Source: Pseudomonadota bacterium (GTDB lineage Bacteria > Pseudomonadota > Alphaproteobacteria > Acetobacterales > Acetobacteraceae). Taken from it: a stretch of DNA of 42,647 nucleotides. Below are positions 25,455 to 33,687 of this stretch, piece after piece. Numbering within the stretch: position 1 is the stretch's first letter; every line of letters begins with the position of its first letter. The DNA lies in contig JAFEFW010000645.1 in assembly GCA_018240405.1 (NCBI GenBank), forward strand, positions 1 through 42,647, read 5' to 3'. Under the pieces are notes generated by a model. That model ran no database searches and was not told the DNA's origin. It saw only the letters and a program-made list of their open reading frames with translations. A program made the position numbers and the translations under genes.

Positions 25455-26680
25455 AATACGTTCGCGCGATATTCGCCGCGCTGATCACCGCTTGGGTCGG
25501 TGCCAACGCTCCGGCCTCCGCGCAAGATCGTTACGGCGCGGCATTGCCACCCGGCTATCTCCACACGCGCGGCAGCCAGATTGTCGATCAGCGCGGGCGC
25601 CCGGTCCGCATCGCCGCCATCGGATGGAGCGGCGGCGACAATAGCGCCTTCGTCCCGGAGGGCCTGTACGCTGTGAACTACCGCGAAACAATCCAGGCCA
25701 TGCGGGCACTCGGCTTCAACACGATCCGCCTGCCCTATTGCGACCTGTGGGTCGGCGCCAAGGCTGGCGCAATGCCGCGGAACGACAGGGAATATACGTC
25801 GATCGACTACCGTCGGAACCCGGACCTGAAGGGCCTGACGGCGCTGGAGGTTCTCGACCGCGTTATCGATGCGGCACGTGACGCCGGCCTGAAGATCATC
25901 ATCGATCATCACAACAACAGTTGCACAGCAGGCCAGCAGAAGAACGGTCTGTGGTACGATGACGCCGTCTCGGCGGAGACCTTCGAAGCGAACTGGCTGT
26001 TTCTCGCCCGGCGCTACCGGGGCAACGACACGATCATCGGCTACGACCTGAACAACGAGCCGTTGGAAGCCGCCGGCTGGGGCAGTGGCGGCGTGAACGA
26101 CTGGCATGCGCAGGCGCAGAAACTTGGCCGCATGATCCAGGCCATCGATCCGGGCCCGTTGATCATCGTCGAGGGTCCACAGACATATAACCGGCGCCCT
26201 AACATGCCGGACCCGGGGCCGCAGGGTAATCTGCAGGGTGTGCGCGTTCTGCCGATCGTCCTCGACGTCCCCAACAAGCTCGTCTACTCGGTCCACGAAT
26301 ATCCGCCATCGGTGTTCGACGCCGGATTCAATCGGGATCCACACAGCCTTGTCGCGCAGATGAACCGCATTTGGGGCTTTGTGGTGAAGGAAGGCATCGC
26401 GCCGGTCTGGGTTGGGGAAATGGGCTCCTCATTGGAAACCGAAACGGACCGGATGTGGGCCCGCACGATTACAGCCTATCTGGACGGCAAGCTCGGTGAG
26501 TTGGGCGGGCCAACGTTTTCGGGCGACGAACAGGGAATCGGCACAGGCTGGTGGTGCTGGGGCCACCTCGACAACTGGGTGCCCAATGGCGTCCTGTCCA
26601 ACTGGAACGGTACGCCGCGGCCTGATCAGTATCGGATCGTCCAGCAATTGCAGATGCGCACGCAACGCGCGGATCGCTGA
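25451..26680 (+). CDS. Secreted glycoside hydrolase family 5 (endoglucanase-like)
   Basis: A 409-aa secreted glycosidase. TTG at 25451 is chosen because it overlaps the previous stop (TTGA) and gives an immediate Sec signal peptide, LKYVRAIFAALITAWVGANA then PASA with cleavage before QD (about residue 25). GH5 landmarks follow: GFNTIRLPYCDLW, IIIDHHNN (149-156), the acid/base E203 in DLNNEP, H282 and Y284 in VHEYPP, the nucleophile E323 in VWVGEMGSS, and a Trp-rich TGWWCWGHLDNW. These fit cellulase-type GH5 enzymes cleaving beta-1,4-glucans. As with BcsZ in cellulose loci, it may trim or edit the polymer made here, hinting at a beta-glucan backbone (inference). Confidence 0.92.
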   Translation: MKYVRAIFAALITAWVGANAPASAQDRYGAALPPGYLHTRGSQIVDQRGRPVRIAAIGWSGGDNSAFVPEGLYAVNYRETIQAMRALGFNTIRLPYCDLWVGAKAGAMPRNDREYTSIDYRRNPDLKGLTALEVLDRVIDAARDAGLKIIIDHHNNSCTAGQQKNGLWYDDAVSAETFEANWLFLARRYRGNDTIIGYDLNNEPLEAAGWGSGGVNDWHAQAQKLGRMIQAIDPGPLIIVEGPQTYNRRPNMPDPGPQGNLQGVRVLPIVLDVPNKLVYSVHEYPPSVFDAGFNRDPHSLVAQMNRIWGFVVKEGIAPVWVGEMGSSLETETDRMWARTITAYLDGKLGELGGPTFSGDEQGIGTGWWCWGHLDNWVPNGVLSNWNGTPRPDQYRIVQQLQMRTQRADR

Positions 26681-26779
26681 CAGCCAAACGAGATCACCTT
26701 GTCGTTATCCGCCGCAAAACCGCGTGCTCAAGAGCCTATCTTGACTGGGCAGCCTGCCAAGCCTCGGGGGGCCAGGCAG

Positions 26780-27685
26780 ATGGACGAGCATCAGCGGACG
26801 CCGACCAGCTTTCTCGAGATGTATGGCCTCGGGCGGTTTCCGTTCGACGAAAGGCCGGATGGTAGTGGCTTCATCCTGTTCGGCAGCCAGCGTCGGGTGT
26901 TTGAGCAGGTGGTCGCCCACCTCACCCAGGGCAGCGGCGTGATGACGCTGCGCGGCGACGGTGGCATCGGCAAGACGCATCTGCTGCTTGCCGCGGCGGC
27001 AGCGGCGCGCGCTTCGACACAGGTCATCGCGGTGGTGCGCCCGGCAGCGGGCCGGGTCGATCGGGACACGCTGCTGCAGACGATCGGCGGTGACGGCGCC
27101 ACACCCGAGGACGTCATTCGCACGCTGCTGAATCGTCCGCGCACCGCCATGGTGATTGACGACGTTGACTTGCTGACACGCAGCGCCCAGGCGGTGCTGT
27201 CGGCCATTCTGCACCAGGTACCCGACCGTATCGCTGTGGCACAGACCGCCACGGTAGGACGCTTCGATCTCCCCGATGGGCCAGCCGGACGTGAGGTCGC
27301 GCTGGGTCGCCTCGGACCCGCGGAGCTTCGGCAGTATGTGGAGCAGCGGCTGTGGATGGCCGGCGGCACCACACGGCGGCTGATCAGCGCCGATGCGCTG
27401 CGGCTGATCGTCGCCAACGGACAAGGGCTTCCCGGCACGGTGAACCGGATGATGGAGGCCGTCATGACAGCGGGCTTTGCCCGCGGCGATGCGCTGATAA
27501 CCCGGCACACGGTCGCCGCCGCGCTTGGACCGGCAGCAGAACGGCGCGAACGCGAGAGCGGGCGCCGGCGCAGGATGATCCTGCCGCTGCTCGCAACCCT
27601 GCTGTTGCTGGTAGGCGTTTCGGCCTTTCTTTATCGGGGCTTGATTGAAGAACCCCCACCGTCCCAGGTGACTAAGGCGCCTTGA
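26780..27685 (+). CDS. ExeA/GspA-like AAA ATPase with C-terminal membrane anchor
   Basis: This frame is open from a TTG at 26699, but the ATG at 26780 (GGGGGG 8 nt upstream) starts at the family pattern: YGLGRFPFDERPD then ILFGSQRRVFEQVVAHLTQG. That corresponds to ExeA/GspA and the XrtA-locus ATPases (usual start YGL...PF). It has Walker A RGDGGIGKTH, Walker B TAMVIDDVD, the R-rich sensor LPGTVNRMMEA and a single membrane segment near the C-terminus (MILPLLATLLLLVGVSAFLY). Relatives move polymers across the envelope or remodel peptidoglycan for secretion systems. No exosortase or PEP-CTERM gene is present here. Its 3' end overlaps the convergent DUF3830 gene by 14 nt. The start remains uncertain. 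Confidence 0.8.
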   Translation: MDEHQRTPTSFLEMYGLGRFPFDERPDGSGFILFGSQRRVFEQVVAHLTQGSGVMTLRGDGGIGKTHLLLAAAAAARASTQVIAVVRPAAGRVDRDTLLQTIGGDGATPEDVIRTLLNRPRTAMVIDDVDLLTRSAQAVLSAILHQVPDRIAVAQTATVGRFDLPDGPAGREVALGRLGPAELRQYVEQRLWMAGGTTRRLISADALRLIVANGQGLPGTVNRMMEAVMTAGFARGDALITRHTVAAALGPAAERRERESGRRRRMILPLLATLLLLVGVSAFLYRGLIEEPPPSQVTKAP

Positions 27686-28085
27686 AGACGATCTCCTGCG
27701 CGCCCTGCCACAGCACCATCTTGCCCAGCGGCAGCAGGTTTTCCTGGCCTTCGACGACGGTCAAGAAATGGTTGCCAGCCAGTTGCCCGAGCTTGCTGGC
27801 GAATTGGACTCCGCCATAGGCGAGCAGGATCTCGGTCTCGCTATAGCCGCCCGGATACAGCAGGAAATGCCCCGGCGCCGGATAGCTTGTAGCGTTCTCG
27901 AATGGCAGTCCAAGGTCCAGTTCACCCAGCGGAATCCAGCAGCCCTCGCCGCTCCAGCGGACATGGATGATGCGTTCCTTGTACGGCAGCAGGGTACGGA
28001 ACTTCGCCACCGTCTTTGGCGCCGCATCCACTTCGAAGCGGGCCTTGAAGGTATAGGGGCCGGCGACGACGTCGATCACGTCCAT
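27672..28085 (-). CDS. DUF3830 family protein, cyclophilin-like fold
   Basis: A small 137-aa protein with GGAG 9 nt before its ATG. The patterns FEVDAAPKTVAKFRTLLPYK, IIHVRWSGEGCWIPLG, FENATSYPAPGHFLLYPGG and SETEILLAYG are those of the DUF3830 family, which has a cyclophilin-like beta barrel without prolyl-isomerase residues. DUF3830 genes commonly sit beside hydantoinases and amidases. This is the last gene of the ureide operon, 313 nt after the hydantoinase gene, so it may have its own promoter. The function is unknown; ligand binding or assistance to the adjacent amidohydrolase is a guess. Confidence 0.82.
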   Translation of the reverse strand: MDVIDVVAGPYTFKARFEVDAAPKTVAKFRTLLPYKERIIHVRWSGEGCWIPLGELDLGLPFENATSYPAPGHFLLYPGGYSETEILLAYGGVQFASKLGQLAGNHFLTVVEGQENLLPLGKMVLWQGAQEIVFKAP

Positions 28086-28398
28086 GATGCTATCTCCGGG
28101 ATTGTCGATGAAACGCCATGGCTGATGCCGTAGCCGCGGCGGTTACTGCTTTCTCGTCATGGTGGGCGTCTATGGCAATCGCAGGGGCATCAGCGTTAAA
28201 ACAAGCACGTTGCTACGCCACCGCCGACGAGCCGTTGCTTTTCCATCACGGCGATGCGGCCACGCCCGCCGTGATAGACGAACAGCAGGCCGGAGCCTTG
28301 GTGGATACAACACCGCTCATCCTGGTGCAGACGGGCTGCCGGCCCGTCATGCCGGTGGAAGGGTAGCAACCCAATGGCGACGAATTTCAAGCAATGGC
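28086..28398. other. Gene-free gap with a hairpin inside the ureide operon
   Basis: This 313-nt interval holds no frame with family similarity. It contains a hairpin GACGGGC-TGCCG-GCCCGTC (28330-28348), about 50 nt downstream of the hydantoinase stop, that could pause or end part of the transcript. No T tract follows. Confidence 0.4.
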
Positions 28399-29847
28399 TC
28401 ACACTATGAAAGCCGACGCGTCGAAGCCAAACGGCACGCGGCCGGTCGGCTTGATCATGTCGTAAGGCCCGCGCGCCAGGAACTGCCCCGTGCCGGGTTC
28501 GGCCTGCACCACGCCATCGCGCATCACGACCTCGCCGCGGCGGATTGTCATCACCGGCCAGCCGGTGACCTGCAATCCCTCATAGGGCGTGTAATCGATG
28601 ATATGCTGCATCAGCGTGTTGGTCAGCGTCGTCGTCTTCTTCGCATCCCACAGCACGATGTCGGCATCCGCCCCCGGCGCGATCGTTCCTTTGCGCGGAT
28701 AAAGCCCGAACAGGCGCGCCGGATTGTAGGAAATCAGCCGCACGAACATGCAGGGGTCGATGTGCCCCTTCACCACGCCTTCACTGAAGATGATCGGCAG
28801 GCGCGACTGCAGGCCGGGGACGCCATTGGGAATGTCACGGAACGGTGCATCAACCCCGTGCACCCGCTTGCCGACCGGCGTCTCATAACTCCAGCCGCTG
28901 TGGTCGGAGGAAATGATATCCAGGATACCGTCGTTGATGACCTTCCACAGGCCCAGGCTCGCCTCGGCATCGCGCGGCGCCGGGCTGCACATGTACTTCG
29001 CGCCTTCAAAGCCCGGCCGGTCCATATGCTGCGCGGACAGGACGAAATACTGCGGGCAGGTCTCGCCCCACACTTTCAGGCCGCGGCGTTTGGCGCGGTC
29101 GATTTCCTCAGCTACTTCCGGGCACGAAACATGGAACACCTGGATCGGCTGATCCACCAGTTCCGCCAGCGCAATCGCCCGATGCGTCGCCTCGCGCTCG
29201 ATCATGCTGGGACGCGACCAGGCATGGTATTTCGGCGCGGTGCGGCCGTCCGCCAGCAACGCGGCGGTGCGCCAGTTGATCGCCTCATAGTTCTCGCAGT
29301 GCACGGTCACGAACGCGCCGGTGCGGCGGGCGGCGGCGAGCACGCGCAGGAACTGCTTGTCGTCCAGGTGCAGCGGGTCGTAGGTCAGGAACACCTTCAG
29401 GCTGCGCACGCCGCTCTCCACCACCTGCGGCACTTCCTCGAAGATCACCTTGTCCGATGCATCGGTAATGATCTGGTGGAACGTGTAGTCAACCATCGCC
29501 TTCTGCGCCCGGCGGCGGTACTCGGCCAGCGGCTCCAGAATCCCGTGTCCTTTGAACTGGGTGGAGAACGTCACGACGCTTGTCGTGCCGCCGGCGAGGC
29601 AGGAGGTGCTGCCGGTCGTCCAGTTCTCCTCGTCCGCGCCGCCGCCTTCCTGCAACTGCTCAATATGGCAGTGCGAGTCGACGCCGCCGGGCATTACCAT
29701 CAATCCCTTGGCGTCAATCATGCGCTCGCCGCGCAGGTTCAGCCCGACGGCGGCAATGCGGTCGCCGATGACGCCGACATCGGCCTGGACCATGTCGGAT
29801 GGTGTGACCACGGTGCCGCCGGCGATCACCAGATCGTAGTCAGCCAT
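28399..29847 (-). CDS. D-hydantoinase/dihydropyrimidinase-type amidohydrolase
   Basis: A 482-aa cytoplasmic metal-dependent hydrolase. ATG 29847 has AGGAG 8 nt upstream; the seven extra upstream codons are unlikely to be used. Metal ligands are all present: HCH in VDSHCHIEQ (59, 61), the carbamylated Lys K151 in SLKVFLTYD, His in VTVHCENYEA, His in FHVSCPE, and Asp in ISSDHSGW. The length and the DHSGWSYETP region are typical of dihydropyrimidinase/hydantoinase, which open cyclic ureides to N-carbamoyl acids. Here it follows the AtzF-AtzG-AtzE-AtzH genes in place of cyanuric acid hydrolase, suggesting a cyclic ureide (hydantoin, dihydropyrimidine or similar) as entry substrate. The substrate is inferred. 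Confidence 0.92.
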   Translation of the reverse strand: MADYDLVIAGGTVVTPSDMVQADVGVIGDRIAAVGLNLRGERMIDAKGLMVMPGGVDSHCHIEQLQEGGGADEENWTTGSTSCLAGGTTSVVTFSTQFKGHGILEPLAEYRRRAQKAMVDYTFHQIITDASDKVIFEEVPQVVESGVRSLKVFLTYDPLHLDDKQFLRVLAAARRTGAFVTVHCENYEAINWRTAALLADGRTAPKYHAWSRPSMIEREATHRAIALAELVDQPIQVFHVSCPEVAEEIDRAKRRGLKVWGETCPQYFVLSAQHMDRPGFEGAKYMCSPAPRDAEASLGLWKVINDGILDIISSDHSGWSYETPVGKRVHGVDAPFRDIPNGVPGLQSRLPIIFSEGVVKGHIDPCMFVRLISYNPARLFGLYPRKGTIAPGADADIVLWDAKKTTTLTNTLMQHIIDYTPYEGLQVTGWPVMTIRRGEVVMRDGVVQAEPGTGQFLARGPYDMIKPTGRVPFGFDASAFIV

Positions 29848-29935
29848 GGGAACGTCTCCTAGAACCATGCAGCGACTTCGCTGCCTCAGTGTGTTGCTGA
29901 ATCAGCCGTGCAATGTCCAGGCCAGGACGACCGCG

Positions 29936-30331
29936 CTACCCCGCGGGCTTTGGCTCGTCGATCACGCTGACATGGGCCGCGACGATCCGCCAGCCTTCCG
30001 GCATCCGCACCCAGGTCTGCATCTGCCGTCCGACCTTTCCCGGCATCGAGTCGCGGTGGAACAGCGTCGAAGCCGTGGCGTAATCGCGGCCATACGTCGT
30101 AACGACCGTGCGCGAGGTCGTCCGCGCCAGCCCGACCGGCGAACGCGCCGAGCGAAAGGCGCCGATCTCTTTATGGCTGTAGAGGATCTCACCGATGCCA
30201 TAGCGGATCGTCAGGTCGTTGGCCCAGAACAGCGCCTGCAACGTGTCCACATCGTTCGCCATCAGCGCCGCCTCATAGCGGTCGTGCGCCGCTTCGACCT
30301 CGGCCTTCACGTCGGGCAGGTTGATGTCCAT
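29936..30331 (-). CDS. AtzH/HpxZ-like protein (SnoaL-type fold)
   Basis: A 131-aa protein of the NTF2/SnoaL-like superfamily. It matches HpxZ of the oxalurate pathway and AtzH of the cyanuric acid pathway: DINLPDVKAEVEAAHDRYEA, ALFWANDLTIRYGIGEILYS, SARSPVGLARTTSRTVVTTY and GRQMQTWVRMPEGWRIVAAH. Known AtzH accelerates decarboxylation or hydrolysis of unstable carboxylated ureides, so a similar auxiliary role is likely. It begins 3 nt after the AtzE stop (TGAGCCATG), so the two are translationally coupled. The family is clear; which of the two named pathways applies is not. Confidence 0.86.
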   Translation of the reverse strand: MDINLPDVKAEVEAAHDRYEAALMANDVDTLQALFWANDLTIRYGIGEILYSHKEIGAFRSARSPVGLARTTSRTVVTTYGRDYATASTLFHRDSMPGKVGRQMQTWVRMPEGWRIVAAHVSVIDEPKPAG

Positions 30332-30334
30332 GGC

Positions 30335-31732
30335 TCAGTCCTCCAGCGCCGGCGTCAGGGTGCGCGCCACACCAGCAGATTCCAGCGCACGGGCGATGCG
30401 CAACGCAAGGTCCTCACGCCAGGCGGCGGTGATGACTTGCACGCCGATGGGCAGCCCGGATCCAGTCAGTACCGGCACGACGACCACCGGCAGGCCGATA
30501 AAGGAGATCGGCTGCGTGTAGAGGCCGATGTTAGGCCGCACCGGCATTTCCTGCCCGTTCAGCACAAATGTCTTCTGCCCGATCAGCGGCGCGACGCAGG
30601 GCGTCGCCGGGGCAAGGATGGCATCCACGTCACGAAACAGCTTCGCCATCTCGGCGCGGTACCAGCGGCGGAATCTTTGTGCCTGTGCGACGACCGAGGC
30701 TGGCACCAGCGCACCGGCAATCAGCCGGTCGCGCACGTCCGGGTCGAAATCGTCCGGTCGGGAGCGCAAACGCTCCAGGTGCAGCGCCGCGCCCTCGGAC
30801 GTCGTGATGACATAGGCAGCACTGCGCGCGGTCGACGCCTGCGGGATTGCGATCGTCTGGTTTGCGCCCAGCGCCTTGGCCACCGTCTCGACCGCCGCCA
30901 GCGCCTCCGGCATGGCCCCGGACTGGAAATAGCCGCCGGCGACGGCAATGCGCAGCCCCTCGACGCCGGCATCGATGCCGCCCACCACCGGCTCAACCGG
31001 CCGGTCGACGCAGACCGGGTCGGCCGGGTCGTAGCCCTGCATTGCGTCGTAGGCCACGGCCAGGTCGGCGACCGACCGCGCCAGCGGGCCCAGGTGATCG
31101 AGGCTGCCGACGAAAGGGAAACTGCCGGCTCTCGTCAGTCGACCGTAGGTCGGCTTCAGCCCGAACAGGCCGCAGAACGACGCCGGCACGCGGATCGATC
31201 CGTTGGTGTCCGACCCCAGCGCCAGCGGCACCAGCCCGCCGCCGACCGCACCACCGGACCCGCCCGAGGATCCGCCGGTCATGCGGCTCAAATCGTGCGG
31301 ATTGCGCGACGGGCCCTCATGCACGTTCTCGCCGGTGAAGTCATAGGCGTACTCGCCCATGTTCAGCCCGCCGACCAGGATCGCGCCGGCCGCCTCCAGG
31401 CGCTGCACCAGAGGTGCATCCGCCGTGGCGGGTTGATGCGACCGATTGATCTTCGACCCGGCCAGCGTCGGCAGGCCGGCGATGTCGATCAGGTTCTTCA
31501 CTGCAAAAGGTACGCCGGCCAGCGGCCCGGGTGCCTTCCCAGCCGCGATGGCCGCATCCACCGCGGCCGCACGCGCCCGAGCGCGGTCGGCGGTCACGTC
31601 GGTGAAGGCGTTGAGCTTGCGGTTCACCGTGGCAATGCGCGCCAGGGCCGCGTCAACGATGTCCGCCGCGCGGGTCTTCCGGGCGGCGACGGCGGCGGCG
31701 ACTTGCGTCGCCGTGTCCCAGGGATTGCTCAC
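30335..31732 (-). CDS. atzE: Amidase-signature hydrolase, AtzE family
   Basis: A 465-aa enzyme of the amidase signature family, subgroup AtzE/HpxY. The catalytic Ser-cisSer-Lys triad is visible: K79 in GVPFAVKNLIDIAGLPT, cis-Ser in MTGGSSGGSGG (near 155) and nucleophile S179 in GSDTNGSIRVPA. The IDIAGLPTLAGSKIN stretch and the coupled upstream atzG are diagnostic. Biochemically studied AtzE, with AtzG as small subunit, hydrolyses 1-carboxybiuret. Its GTG start overlaps the atzG stop (GTGA), typical of stoichiometric GatCA-like complexes. The true substrate here may differ because a hydantoinase replaces AtzD. Confidence 0.92.
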   Translation of the reverse strand: MSNPWDTATQVAAAVAARKTRAADIVDAALARIATVNRKLNAFTDVTADRARARAAAVDAAIAAGKAPGPLAGVPFAVKNLIDIAGLPTLAGSKINRSHQPATADAPLVQRLEAAGAILVGGLNMGEYAYDFTGENVHEGPSRNPHDLSRMTGGSSGGSGGAVGGGLVPLALGSDTNGSIRVPASFCGLFGLKPTYGRLTRAGSFPFVGSLDHLGPLARSVADLAVAYDAMQGYDPADPVCVDRPVEPVVGGIDAGVEGLRIAVAGGYFQSGAMPEALAAVETVAKALGANQTIAIPQASTARSAAYVITTSEGAALHLERLRSRPDDFDPDVRDRLIAGALVPASVVAQAQRFRRWYRAEMAKLFRDVDAILAPATPCVAPLIGQKTFVLNGQEMPVRPNIGLYTQPISFIGLPVVVVPVLTGSGLPIGVQVITAAWREDLALRIARALESAGVARTLTPALED

Positions 31733-31911
31733 GCTTTGAACTCCGGCGCCTGCTCCAGGTGATCGTCAATCGGAGCCTCCAGCACCGTCGTCGCGTGCCC
31801 GAGCGAGATACGCATATGCAGGCGCACGGCCTCGCGCCATGCCTCTTTCATCGGCAGTCCAAGGGCGGCGGTGCCGGCATCGATCCAGGCGTCCAGGGCG
31901 GCGTCATCCAT
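31729..31911 (-). CDS. atzG: AtzG-like small subunit (DUF4089)
   Basis: A 60-aa helical protein, DDAALDAWIDAGTAALGLPM then WREAVRLHMRISLGHATTVL, matching the DUF4089/AtzG family. AtzG is a GatC-like partner that wraps and stabilises AtzE. The atzG stop overlaps the atzE start by 4 nt, and its own ATG lies 3 nt after the AtzF stop, so all three are tightly coupled. The length fits the family (55-70 aa). Confidence 0.86.
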   Translation of the reverse strand: MDDAALDAWIDAGTAALGLPMKEAWREAVRLHMRISLGHATTVLEAPIDDHLEQAPEFKA

Positions 31912-31914
31912 AGG

Positions 31915-33675
31915 CTATGACCTCGAAGCTGAGAGCCAGGCGCGCCAACCGCCATGGCCGGTGATGTCCGGCGCCCCCTGCACGCCGGCCTGTTCTGCCA
32001 GGAAGCCCAGGCACGGGCCGTCCTGCAGTGCGACCGTGCCGAAGCCAAGGGGCGCGGGAACCTGAGCAAGCAGCGTGCCGATGGCCGCGGTCGGCAGCGC
32101 CCAGACCTCGCCGGCGATCGGCCCGCCGCCCTGGGCGCGCACCAGGCCGGGACGGTTGCCGAGCGCATAGAGGCGATACTCCGGCAAGGTCGCCGCTTCG
32201 CGCAGCATGCGGCCGCCCAGCGCAGTCACCTGCTGATTGAGCGGCAGGCCGGACATGTGGGCGCCGATGCAGAACAGGGCCGTCTCATCCGGCGCCAGGG
32301 CATCAGGGGCGGCAGCGGCCGGCAGCGCCTGTCCGGTCGCACCGGCGGTCTGTACAAAGCGGCGGTGCAGTGCGTCAGCCAGTGGAGCCAGCCGGCCTTC
32401 GGACCAGGCTGGCCCCAGCAGCACGCCGCCGATGGGCAGATTGTTGCTGCAGAAGCCGATCGGCACGGCGAAGCCGGCGAGGTCGCACAGGTTGGCGAAG
32501 TTGGTGAACGTGCCTAGGCGCCGGTTGGGACCGAGCGGATCTGCCGCTACATCGTCGAGCGTCGGACAGAACGGCGAGGTCGGCAGCAGCAGCGCATCAT
32601 AGTCAGCGAACAGTGCGGCCGCCTGCCGCCGCGCCTGTGCCAGCAGGTGGAACGCGTCGAACGCATCAACCGCTCGGCGCTCCAGGCCAAGCTCCAGGAT
32701 CGTGCGCGTAGCCGGATACAGGCTGCCCGGATGTGCCTGCATGAAGGCGCGCAGGGCCGAGGTGCGTTCGGCCACCCAGGGACCCTCGTAGAGCAGGCGG
32801 GCCACTTCCAGGAACAGCGCGATCTCGGTCTTCCGCGCGCCAAGGGCAGCGGCGGCGGTATCCAGCGCGGCGCCGATCTCTGGCTCGCACAACGCGGCGA
32901 TGTCGCCGACGGCAACGCGCGCCTGCGGCAGGGCCGCGCCGCGCCGCAGATGCGCGTAGGGCGCGAGCCTCGAGTACGGATCGGCAGGATCGTAGCCGGC
33001 GATGACGCGCTGCACCGATAGCGCTTCGTCAACCGTGTGGCTGAAGACGGAGATGGTATCCACGGACCGGCAGGCGGGGACCATGCCGCTGGCTGATACA
33101 GACCCCACGGTCGGCTTCAGGCCGACAATATTGCCCAGTGCCGCGGGAACACGCCCTGAACCGGCCGTGTCCGTGCCGAGGGCAAAAGGCACGATCCCGG
33201 CCGCCACCGCGCAGGCACTGCCGGACGACGAGCCGCCCGGCACCAGCTTCGCATCGAACACGTTGCGGGGGACGCCATACGGGCTGCGTGTGCCGACCAG
33301 GCCGGTGGCAAACTGGTCAAGGTTGGTCTTGCCGATCAGGATCGCACCGGCTTCCAGCAGGCGCTGCACGGCAGGCGCGCTCTCGGCGGGCGTGTAGGCA
33401 AAATCCGGACAGGCCGCTGTCGTCGGCAGTCCGGCAGCGTCGATATTGTCCTTGACCGCAAACGGCACGCCCCAGAGCGCTCTGCCCCGCGGCCCCTCCT
33501 TCTCCAGCGTGCGTGCTCGCTCCAGCACGGCCTCATCCGGCACGCGGGTGATCCAGATTGCCGGATCGGCATGCGTGCGGTCGGCAGCAAGGGCGGCGCG
33601 CGCAGCCTCGACCGGGGTCACGAACGTGCCCGGGCGGCAACACCGCTTTGCAATCCACCGGGCGGTTGATGACAC
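31915..33675 (-). CDS. atzF: Allophanate hydrolase/dicarboxyurea amidase, AtzF-like
   Basis: A 586-aa two-domain enzyme when started at GTG 33675. The amidase domain has K75 in VPFAVKDNIDAAGLPTTAA, cis-Ser in PGGSSSGSACA (148-154) and nucleophile S173 in TDTAGSGRVPA. The C-terminal domain (about 460-586) has LFCIGAHMSGLPLNQQ, LPEYRLYALGNRPGLVR and GFGTVALQDG, as in AtzF and urea amidolyase hydrolase parts. It turns allophanate (or 1,3-dicarboxyurea) into NH3 and CO2, the last step of ureide breakdown. The frame is open to 33747, but those 24 residues are unlike the family and overlap a palindrome, so 33675 is preferred. No strong Shine-Dalgarno is seen for either start. First gene of the operon. 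Confidence 0.88.
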   Translation of the reverse strand: MSSTARWIAKRCCRPGTFVTPVEAARAALAADRTHADPAIWITRVPDEAVLERARTLEKEGPRGRALWGVPFAVKDNIDAAGLPTTAACPDFAYTPAESAPAVQRLLEAGAILIGKTNLDQFATGLVGTRSPYGVPRNVFDAKLVPGGSSSGSACAVAAGIVPFALGTDTAGSGRVPAALGNIVGLKPTVGSVSASGMVPACRSVDTISVFSHTVDEALSVQRVIAGYDPADPYSRLAPYAHLRRGAALPQARVAVGDIAALCEPEIGAALDTAAAALGARKTEIALFLEVARLLYEGPWVAERTSALRAFMQAHPGSLYPATRTILELGLERRAVDAFDAFHLLAQARRQAAALFADYDALLLPTSPFCPTLDDVAADPLGPNRRLGTFTNFANLCDLAGFAVPIGFCSNNLPIGGVLLGPAWSEGRLAPLADALHRRFVQTAGATGQALPAAAAPDALAPDETALFCIGAHMSGLPLNQQVTALGGRMLREAATLPEYRLYALGNRPGLVRAQGGGPIAGEVWALPTAAIGTLLAQVPAPLGFGTVALQDGPCLGFLAEQAGVQGAPDITGHGGWRAWLSASRS

Positions 33676-33687
33676 CGGTTCCGGCCA

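Noticed and set aside
28118-28366. An 82-codon plus-strand frame between the DUF3830 and hydantoinase genes
   Set aside because: No ribosome binding site or family pattern; it lies antisense within a same-strand operon.
28159-29862. A 567-codon plus-strand open frame
   Set aside because: It is antisense to the hydantoinase gene, whose full set of metal ligands proves the minus strand is coding.
29846-31762. A 638-codon plus-strand open frame
   Set aside because: It lies opposite the hydantoinase, AtzH, AtzE and AtzG genes, is Arg/His-rich with no family pattern, and is explained by high GC at third positions of the real genes.
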